27,901 nt of DNA from a virus. Both the position numbers and the translations under genes were made by a program. The stretch spans positions 1 through 27,901 of IMG/VR virus record IMGVR_UViG_3300037585_000205. One strand, 5' to 3'. Positions 15,596 to 20,494 of this stretch are shown one piece after another; positions within the stretch are counted from its first letter, which is position 1, and the number at the start of each line of letters is the position of its first letter. The notes under the pieces are model-generated. The model was not told where the DNA came from. It worked only from the letters and a program-made list of their open reading frames with translations, and searched no databases.

Positions 15596-15634
15596 GTGAC
15601 AGGGCAGCGTTCTAACCAGCTGAACTACTCCCGC
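15596..15634 (-). pseudogene. 5' half of a tRNA-Asp(GUC) gene (attP core)
   Basis: Reading the minus strand from 15634: acceptor strand GCGGGAG, TA, D-stem GTTC, loop AGCTGGTTA, GAAC, G, anticodon stem CTGCC, loop CTGTCAC with anticodon GTC. This is 39 nt of a standard tRNA-Asp and stops exactly at the end of the anticodon loop; the next bases (AATGC) do not pair with CTGCC, and no T-arm or 3' acceptor strand follows. It cannot be a functional tRNA in the phage. After integration it would replace the 5' half of the host gene. Confidence 0.88.
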
Positions 15635-15650
15635 AACTGGATAAGCCGCT

Positions 15651-15679
15651 ATAATCCTAAACAAAATATTTTGCATCAA
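15651..15679 (-). promoter_or_regulatory. Candidate promoter upstream of the tRNA-Asp half gene
   Basis: On the minus strand TTGATG (15679-15674), a 17-bp spacer and GATTAT (15656-15651) form a plausible sigma70 promoter, each box matching 4 of 6 consensus bases. The predicted start near 15644 is about 10 nt before the first base of the tRNA half. It would give the rebuilt tRNA gene a promoter after prophage integration. This is a by-eye match in AT-rich DNA. Confidence 0.5.
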
Positions 15680-15739
15680 AAAAATATAAAAAAGTTACAC
15701 ACACCAAAACCCGCCAAAACCCGCCAACACCCTTTGAAA

Positions 15740-15763
15740 ACTGATACGCAAAATGATACGCAA
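15740..15763 (+). repeat. Right arm-type repeat pair
   Basis: Two TGATACGCAA decamers start 12 bp apart, in the same orientation as the left pair and with one mismatch over the 24-bp block. The pair lies 106 bp from the tRNA core on the integrase side and just before the operator at 15769. Confidence 0.8.
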
Positions 15764-15768
15764 AATTA

Positions 15769-15823
15769 ATTTGCATTTTTTGCGAACATCGCCTTGACAA
15801 TTAGCATTTAATGCTTATGTTAT
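15769..15823 (+). promoter_or_regulatory. Operator-controlled promoter of the integrase operon
   Basis: TTGACA at 15794-15799 is a perfect -35 box; TGTTAT (15818-15823, 18-bp spacer) or TATGTT (16-bp spacer) would be the -10. The dyad ATTAGCA-TTTAA-TGCTTAT fills 15800-15818, exactly the spacer. A second dyad ATTTGCA-TTTTT-TGCGAAC lies at 15769-15787, 31 bp upstream, the same spacing as before the exonuclease operon. A bound repressor would exclude RNA polymerase, so this operon should be silent in the lysogen. Confidence 0.75.
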
Positions 15824-15862
15824 AAATGTAAGATGATAAAAAAAACTAACAGAAAGGAAAAT

Positions 15863-16384
15863 ATGGCTAGAAAATTAAGTCCAGCAGCAGAGGTTGCAAA
15901 GTTACTAAAAAAGAAAGCTAAAGAGATGGGATTGGTTGCAACATCAAAATCTCACAATTATACAGGTGGCGATAGTGTCAATGTTTATATTACTGAGGGT
16001 ACAGATGCTAACTTAGAAAAGTTTAAAGAATACAGCGGTCAATATAAGTATGGGCATTTTGATGGCATGATAGATCTTTATGAGTATTCAAATACTAGGG
16101 ATGATATTCCACAGACTAAATATTTGTTTGTTCAAGATGATAGAGCAGACACAATCATCCAGGATAATTTAGATCAAACTCAGAAAAGATTTTATGAGCA
16201 TGAGTTTAAACTTAATGATTATGATTTAACTTCTTGGCAATGGCTTAACAAATTAAGAGATCATGTTGGAGAAGATTGGCAAAATGTTCTTAAAAAATTA
16301 CTCCAGGAATTTAATGGAGTTAATTCAGTTTCAAACCTTAATAATGGTTTTAATTTTCAAATGATAAAAAAGGAGGCTGCATAA
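15863..16384 (+). CDS. LPD29-like protein (large polyvalent protein-associated domain)
   Basis: 173 aa from the ATG at 15863, which has AAGGA 5 nt upstream; the frame also opens at 15833 without a binding site. AAEVAKLLKKKAKEMGLVAT, then SHNYTGGDSVNVYITEG, then KEYSGQYKYGHFDGMIDLYE follow the pattern of the LPD29 domain known from phage and plasmid polyvalent proteins, here as a stand-alone protein with a further C-terminal helical region. The function of LPD29 is not established; such domains are associated with early proteins that act on entering the host. First gene of the integrase operon. Confidence 0.6.
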   Translation: MARKLSPAAEVAKLLKKKAKEMGLVATSKSHNYTGGDSVNVYITEGTDANLEKFKEYSGQYKYGHFDGMIDLYEYSNTRDDIPQTKYLFVQDDRADTIIQDNLDQTQKRFYEHEFKLNDYDLTSWQWLNKLRDHVGEDWQNVLKKLLQEFNGVNSVSNLNNGFNFQMIKKEAA

Positions 16385-16614
16385 TGGCAAAAACAATTAA
16401 CGTAGATCGAGGATCTTTCCTGGGTAAAAAAGATGTTACCCTGGAGGAGTATGTTGGAGAATGGATTGCATGGTCGCTGCAAATTACTAGCATAATAAAT
16501 TCTGAAAATTCAAAACAAAGAGATAAATTTTTTGACTTTAAATCTTGGGTAAAAGAGTTAGCCGAGAAAAGTTTTGAAGAAGTTTACCAGGAGCAGCAAA
16601 AGGAGGTAGCATAG
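16384..16614 (+). CDS. Small unknown protein
   Basis: 76 aa, with VDRGSFLGKKDVTLEEYVGE at the N-terminus and a helical acidic C-terminus (SWVKELAEKSFEEVYQEQQK). A strong AGGAGG Shine-Dalgarno lies upstream and the ATG overlaps the previous stop as TAATG. Only its operon position is informative. No family recognised. Confidence 0.6.
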   Translation: MAKTINVDRGSFLGKKDVTLEEYVGEWIAWSLQITSIINSENSKQRDKFFDFKSWVKELAEKSFEEVYQEQQKEVA

Positions 16615-16615
16615 T

Positions 16616-16771
16616 TTGAAAAAAACTATTGAAGAAAAGTTAATAAAATTAAAAATGGATTTAGGGGCAATAGCCCCTCGTTCCCCGCAAAGTTTACAAG
16701 GTCTAAAAGTTAGAAAATTATATGACCGAGTTTATTCAATCTTAATAAAACGATATGGGAGGTTTGATTAA
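16616..16771 (+). CDS. Small protein with TTG start (51 aa)
   Basis: TTG at 16616 preceded by a perfect AGGAGG nine nt upstream; 51 codons to a TAA that overlaps the next ATG (TAATG). The product has KKTIEEKLIKLKMDLGAIAP, then RSPQSLQGLKVRKLYDRVYS and ends KRYGRFD. Without the TTG start an ATG at 16655 would give 38 aa. It fills what would otherwise be a 156-bp gap in a tightly packed operon. No family recognised. Confidence 0.6.
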   Translation: MKKTIEEKLIKLKMDLGAIAPRSPQSLQGLKVRKLYDRVYSILIKRYGRFD

Positions 16772-16962
16772 TGCAATTAGAGATGTTTAAATTACCAAAA
16801 CCACCCACAAAAGTTTGGAAAAGTAGATGTGGTTTATGCGGGGCTAGTGGTAATCAAGATTGTGTTGGTACTGAAAGAAAAAATAATACTTTTAGATTTC
16901 CAGTATGTTTTGCAAAACCATTTAATTATCACAATCAAAGAAAAATAAAGGAGGTTAATTAA
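16771..16962 (+). CDS. Small Cys-containing protein, possible zinc finger
   Basis: 63 aa. KSRCGLCGASGNQDC and a later FPVCFAKPFNYH give Cys-x2-Cys, Cys and Cys...His ligands, enough for one zinc site. A GGGAGG Shine-Dalgarno lies inside the upstream gene's end and the start overlaps that stop. Small zinc proteins in early operons often bind nucleic acid, but no family is recognised. Confidence 0.6.
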   Translation: MQLEMFKLPKPPTKVWKSRCGLCGASGNQDCVGTERKNNTFRFPVCFAKPFNYHNQRKIKEVN

Positions 16963-17282
16963 TGAGTGAAAAAATTATTACACTTACTGATAAAGAAAGA
17001 CAATTAGCACAGTATTTAATTGATGTAACTGATGGAAGTAATGCAGTGATTTTTGAAAATCCTAAAAAATTAGGTTGGGATGTTAAAACTGCAAAAGGTG
17101 TTTTTGGATCTTTAGTTAAAAAAGATTTAATTTATCCAGATGATGCAATGCAAATGGATGATTATGTAGTTCATTATTGGACAGTTGATGTTGAAACCGA
17201 TGATCATGGAAGATTAATAGATACTGTTGATCAATTATTAAATGAAAAAAATAAAGTGGCTATTGCCAGGGAGGTTAATTAA
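16962..17282 (+). CDS. Small unknown protein, possible winged helix
   Basis: 106 aa. LTDKERQLAQYLIDVTDGSN, then NPKKLGWDVKTAKGVFGSLV and KKDLIYPDDAMQMDDYVVHY have the helix-helix-wing rhythm of a MarR-like or HTH domain that reads growth or chromatin state, but no clear family match. The upstream sequence GGAGGTTAATTAATG is nearly the same as that before the integrase gene. It directly precedes and overlaps int by 1 bp, so a role in controlling integration is possible. Confidence 0.5.
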   Translation: MSEKIITLTDKERQLAQYLIDVTDGSNAVIFENPKKLGWDVKTAKGVFGSLVKKDLIYPDDAMQMDDYVVHYWTVDVETDDHGRLIDTVDQLLNEKNKVAIAREVN

Positions 17283-18517
17283 TGGGTGAAATATTTTTAG
17301 CAAATAGCGGCAAGAGAAGTTTCCAGATGTTCTGGTATGATTGCCCTATTTTAAATAAACGAAGAAAAAAACAGGTTGAGATTACAAAAAAATTACCAGC
17401 AGCTGCTGCTTACGCAAAAGCAGAAAAATTACAAAAAGAACTAGAAAGATCTATTGATGATGGTAATTATACAGCTGAGGATAAACCTTTTGGATTTGCC
17501 CTGGATGAATTAGAAAAAATTTATTTATCTAAATGGGAGCTGCATCAAAAAGATCCAACAACTGGTTTAAGGGAGAGAACATATAACGAGTATATTGGTT
17601 TTTTAAATATAATTAGAGGTGTTAGTAATCATAAAATAAAGATTAAAAATAAAAAGATTTCTGATTATAAATGCAGCCAAATCACTCCAGATATTGCGGA
17701 TCAGATTTCCCAGGCATTAGTCAATCAAACTAATAAAAATCATAATACTAAATGCTGGGCAAAGTTTGAGGCTGCTTGTAAGTTAGCTGTTGTTAAAAAT
17801 TTTGGTATGAAAATAAATCCTTGTGCCATGGTTGATAGATCTAATCATCAATCCAAACAAAGAAAAACAAAGATAATAGCACCAAGTAAATCGCAGATAG
17901 ATCCATTTTTAGATCACCTGGAAGAGATTAAAAACAAAGGATCTAATAGTTGTCCTCGAAAAGATTACACTTCAAAATTTAATTATATCATTAACTTGTA
18001 TTCAAATCATACTGGCAAAAGATCTAATGAAATTTATGGAACGAGAATACAGGATGTTAATTTAGATAAAGGTATTGTCGAAGTAAACCAGGTTGTATGT
18101 GCCAAGTATGGAAACATTGAGCCAACAAAAACAGATAAATCTGAGAGGATTGTCGCTTTAACTGATAGATTAATTAAAGGATTACAAGAATGGTTGGCTT
18201 ATTTAAAAAATAAAAATATTCCAAATCCAAATTTAATTTTATTTCCAACAATGAATGGCAGTTATAGAAATGCATCCAATGTTTTAAATAGAAACATTAA
18301 AAAACCAGCCAAAGAGTTTGGTTTAGATCCATCAATGTTTAGTGTCCATCAATATAGACGACATAACAACAGTAGAAGAAAAGAGGCTGGACATGATGGA
18401 GATAGATTAAGAAATCAGATGGGGCATGAAGATGAGAAAATGACTAAATTGTATAACACTACCTGGGAAGATATTAAAAAAGATAGAGAAGATATAAACG
18501 AGGCTTTTTCGTCATAA
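17282..18517 (+). CDS. int: Tyrosine recombinase (phage integrase)
   Basis: 411 aa, normal length. It inserts the phage genome into the host chromosome and, with an excision factor, removes it. The N-terminus (residues 1-70) has the beta-rich arm-binding layout; residues about 70-190 form the SAM-like core-binding domain. The catalytic domain shows Arg247 (TGKRSNE), a Lys in the KTDKSERIVAL segment, His356-x-x-Arg359 (SVHQYRRH), His382 (MGHEDEKM) and the nucleophile Tyr391 (KLYNTTW). The gene ends the rightward operon and is followed by a terminator. The attachment-site candidate is 1.5 kb upstream rather than beside it. Confidence 0.92.
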   Translation: MGEIFLANSGKRSFQMFWYDCPILNKRRKKQVEITKKLPAAAAYAKAEKLQKELERSIDDGNYTAEDKPFGFALDELEKIYLSKWELHQKDPTTGLRERTYNEYIGFLNIIRGVSNHKIKIKNKKISDYKCSQITPDIADQISQALVNQTNKNHNTKCWAKFEAACKLAVVKNFGMKINPCAMVDRSNHQSKQRKTKIIAPSKSQIDPFLDHLEEIKNKGSNSCPRKDYTSKFNYIINLYSNHTGKRSNEIYGTRIQDVNLDKGIVEVNQVVCAKYGNIEPTKTDKSERIVALTDRLIKGLQEWLAYLKNKNIPNPNLILFPTMNGSYRNASNVLNRNIKKPAKEFGLDPSMFSVHQYRRHNNSRRKEAGHDGDRLRNQMGHEDEKMTKLYNTTWEDIKKDREDINEAFSS

Positions 18518-18551
18518 TTAGCCAGGTCTAATCATACAGCCCACTTGCTAC

Positions 18552-18587
18552 AAAGCCTTGTATGGTCAAATATGAGGCTTTTTTTTT
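18552..18587 (+). terminator. Terminator after integrase
   Basis: AAAGCCT (18552-18558) can pair with AGGCTTT (18575-18581) across a 16-nt loop, followed by a T run to 18587. It separates the rightward integrase operon from the convergent lysis genes on the minus strand. On the minus strand no T run follows, so it acts mainly on plus-strand transcripts. Confidence 0.7.
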
Positions 18588-18590
18588 GGC

Positions 18591-18989
18591 TTATTTCTTA
18601 GAAAATAACCCTATTGCCCCTTTAGCTCCCTTAATACCAAAAGATGCAGATATGCATAAAATTAAACAAGTGCTAAACCAAGAAGGTGTGTGTTCGTCTA
18701 AAAATATAAATCCTTTAGCAACATAATCTTGTGTCCAGGGCAAAAAACATCCTAATAATATTGCCCCAAAAATAAGTGTCCAAAATTCGTCTTTCCAGCT
18801 GTTTTGCATTTGATCAACAGCGGATTGCTCCCAGGCTATTTTACCAGCAGCAACATCTTCCATACGTTTTTTAGATGCTTTTATTTCAGTTAGTTTCAAT
18901 TCATTCTTAGCAGCTTTATTTGCTGCGAAAGCCTTTACACCATCAGCCGCCACTCCAAGTAGCGGCTTTGCGAGTAATTGCCAAACCAT
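18591..18989 (-). CDS. 3TM holin (GTA holin type)
   Basis: 132 aa. A helical N-terminus (LLAKPLLGVAADGVKAFAAN, then LKLTEIKASKKRM) is followed by SWKDEFWTLIFGAILLGCFL and further hydrophobic segments (FSTCLILCISASFGIKGAKG), the layout of the holin family with an N-terminal amphipathic helix and membrane segments known from gene transfer agents and alphaproteobacterial prophages. It would open the inner membrane for the endolysin. Start overlaps the upstream small gene's stop as TAATG. Confidence 0.72.
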   Translation of the reverse strand: MVWQLLAKPLLGVAADGVKAFAANKAAKNELKLTEIKASKKRMEDVAAGKIAWEQSAVDQMQNSWKDEFWTLIFGAILLGCFLPWTQDYVAKGFIFLDEHTPSWFSTCLILCISASFGIKGAKGAIGLFSKK

Positions 18990-19105
18990 TAAAATTGCCC
19001 CCAGGCAATAACTGCTAAAATAAGTACAGCAGCTATAAAAATAATCTTACCTCTTTTAGTAAGACCTTTCCAAAAATAATTCCATTTATCTAAAATATAA
19101 CTCAT
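18989..19105 (-). CDS. 38-aa single-membrane-span protein
   Basis: ATG at 19103-19105, stop overlapping the holin ATG. The product is MSYILDKWNYFWKGLTKRGK followed by a hydrophobic segment IIFIAAVLILAVIAWGQF, so a short cytoplasmic basic part and one C-terminal membrane segment. The start overlaps the end of the endolysin gene by 4 bp. Tiny membrane proteins in this position may be a pinholin, holin partner or antiholin. Confidence 0.65.
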   Translation of the reverse strand: MSYILDKWNYFWKGLTKRGKIIFIAAVLILAVIAWGQF

Positions 19106-19536
19106 ATATTCCTCATTAATTCCGCAAGACTTTCACATCTCGCTTTTGTTTGCGTTCTCCATTTGGAATCGAGCATTTGCATACTTGCCTCCACATGGTC
19201 TTTTTCAGCTACAGCTTTGTGCATTTTTTTAAAATTCATGCAGCCTTGTTTGCCAAGTTGAAAAATCATTTCTGTAATAATACCAAAAGCTGTTGGATGA
19301 ATATCATCTGGAGTAATCTCATCCGCAGCTGCTACTGCTTTATCAAAGTCCTGGTCATATAATTTTAACCAGCCCTTTTCTGTTGTAGGTACTTCTTCGG
19401 ATGGTAAGATCTTATGACCTACCCCACCTGTTAAAAATCCCAGGGTATCTACATAAGGCTTTAATTCAAAACCCTCATGGGAACGTACTCTTTCTTTTAC
19501 TTCACTTAAACTTGCAGCTGCCATCTTTAAAGACAT
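19102..19536 (-). CDS. Endolysin, T4-type lysozyme (GH24)
   Basis: 144 aa. It degrades peptidoglycan between GlcNAc and MurNAc. The catalytic triad has T4 lysozyme spacing: Glu21 in SHEGFELK, Asp30 in YVDTLG and Thr36 in FLTGGVGH. The C-terminal half has FGIITEMIFQLGKQGCMNFK and ends with helices typical of the fold. There is no signal peptide or anchor, so it needs the holin to reach the cell wall. It is downstream of and overlaps a nuclease-like gene by 35 bp. Confidence 0.9.
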   Translation of the reverse strand: MSLKMAAASLSEVKERVRSHEGFELKPYVDTLGFLTGGVGHKILPSEEVPTTEKGWLKLYDQDFDKAVAAADEITPDDIHPTAFGIITEMIFQLGKQGCMNFKKMHKAVAEKDHVEASMQMLDSKWRTQTKARCESLAELMRNI

Positions 19537-19792
19537 ATAATATTTTTACTCCTAATTGTTTTTGGTACTTACTTTGTACTCTTTGTATTAATGTGCCTGG
19601 TTTCCAGGTCTTTCTTATTGATGCTGTTTTAACGTCTATCTTTAAAACTTTTCCAGATACTCGATGAACAGCAACTAAATCTATTGGATCCATGTCCTGT
19701 GTTTTCCAATACACAGTATAATTGTTTTCTGTCAGCCATTTGGCTGCAACAAATTCAGATTGTAAACCAACCTTTATTTTTTCATAAGACAA
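19502..19792 (-). CDS. Small PD-(D/E)XK nuclease, possibly Holliday-junction resolvase type
   Basis: 96 aa. SEFVAAKWLTENNYTVYW contains the first acidic residue Glu13; DPIDLVAVHR has Asp38; and VLKIDVKTAS gives the D-x-K pair. This is the minimal layout of archaeal-type resolvase and related small endonucleases. Plausible tasks are resolving replication or recombination intermediates before packaging, or host DNA breakdown. Oddly it is in the lysis block, not with the recombination genes. It overlaps the endolysin gene by 35 bp. No clear Shine-Dalgarno. Confidence 0.65.
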   Translation of the reverse strand: MSYEKIKVGLQSEFVAAKWLTENNYTVYWKTQDMDPIDLVAVHRVSGKVLKIDVKTASIRKTWKPGTLIQRVQSKYQKQLGVKILYVFKDGSCKFK

Positions 19793-19794
19793 AA

Positions 19795-20004
19795 CTAATC
19801 AAAAAATCCCATCCACTTAGCAAACACACCTAATATAACTCCTATGATTACCAGGGCTTTTAATCCACCAGCTCCCATAGCAGAAAACTTCTGTAAATTT
19901 TTTATCTCTTGCTGCATTAAATCTTGGCTATGCAACATATGCTTAATGTCTGTTCTTAATTCAGCAATTTCTTTTTCCCAATCAGCCATTGCTATATCAA
20001 CCAC
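19795..20004 (-). CDS. Small coiled-coil and membrane protein
   Basis: 69 aa from a GTG at 20004, or 64 aa from the ATG at 19989, which has AGGTGG 11 nt upstream and is probably the start. ADWEKEIAELRTDIKHMLHS is a coiled coil, then a membrane segment GGLKALVIIGVILGVFAKWM at the C-terminus. Resembles XhlA-type lysis accessory proteins in layout, without a recognised match. It lies between an integral-membrane coiled-coil gene and the nuclease. Confidence 0.6.
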   Translation of the reverse strand: MVDIAMADWEKEIAELRTDIKHMLHSQDLMQQEIKNLQKFSAMGAGGLKALVIIGVILGVFAKWMGFFD

Positions 20005-20494
20005 CTAGCGGATTACTTGCCTCCGCTTTGATTTCATCAATCAATATTTTATTTAATTCACTTTGCTTTTCAGCAATAGCAATCTTCTTTGCTAATTCAT
20101 TAATAAGATCTCTAACCTTACCAAACTCTTTAAAAGTTTTATCTGATAACTCAACAATATTAAGTTGCAGCTGTTGATCTGAATTACCAACCTTTTCTAT
20201 TAAAGATTTTATTTCTGATTGCACTCCAGCAATATCATTTAATATATCATCATTGGTATCATTATCCCTAGCCATCCACTCATCTTCCAGGGCGGACATA
20301 CGATCTAATATTTCTACTTCTAAATCAGATATTTTTTCATTAACTGGTGTAAGATCAACTGTTTCATTAACAACAAATTCTTTATTCTCTATGCCATCAA
20401 GTCTAGTATTAAATTCACCCCAGGCATAAAAGCCACCACCAATAGCACCAATGACACCTATAATAGATGCGTAGTTAGTTAGTTTATCAATCAT
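19997..20494 (-). CDS. Membrane-anchored coiled-coil protein
   Basis: 165 aa. Residues about 8-26 (YASIIGVIGAIGGGFYAWGE) form an N-terminal membrane anchor, followed by long heptad-like acidic stretches (SDLEVEILDRMSALEDEW; INELAKKIAIAEKQSELNKI). The layout resembles inner-membrane spanins or periplasm-spanning rods; an outer-membrane partner could be one of the secreted proteins next to it. No family recognised. Start overlaps the 507-aa gene by 4 bp. Confidence 0.55.
   Translation of the reverse strand: MIDKLTNYASIIGVIGAIGGGFYAWGEFNTRLDGIENKEFVVNETVDLTPVNEKISDLEVEILDRMSALEDEWMARDNDTNDDILNDIAGVQSEIKSLIEKVGNSDQQLQLNIVELSDKTFKEFGKVRDLINELAKKIAIAEKQSELNKILIDEIKAEASNPLGG

Larger units (their letters stand above)
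15468..15763. other. Candidate phage attachment site (attP)
   Basis: A gene-free stretch of about 390 bp (15468-15862) between two rightward operons. Its centre (15596-15634, minus strand) is the 5' half of a tRNA-Asp gene. It is flanked by five copies of TGATACGCAA: one inverted at 15468-15477, a pair at 15536-15545 and 15548-15557, and a pair at 15742-15751 and 15754-15763. A core of tRNA identity with arm-type repeats on both sides is the known structure of attP for tyrosine integrases; such an integrase is encoded at 17282. There is also a CACAATG/CATTGTG inverted repeat (15580-15598) at the core edge and two CAAAACCCGC repeats near 15707-15726. The sigma70-like TTGACA at 15481 may be chance. 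Confidence 0.8.

Noticed and set aside
15597-15640. Complete tRNA gene
   Set aside because: Only the 5' half up to the anticodon loop is present; there is no 3' anticodon strand, variable loop, T-arm or acceptor 3' strand.
15468-15763. CRISPR array
   Set aside because: Repeats are only 10 bp, irregularly spaced, and in two orientations; no spacers of uniform length.
15557-15769. Plus-strand frame of 70 codons across the attP region
   Set aside because: It is read through the tRNA half and repeat blocks; it has no Shine-Dalgarno and the composition reflects the tRNA and repeats, not a protein.
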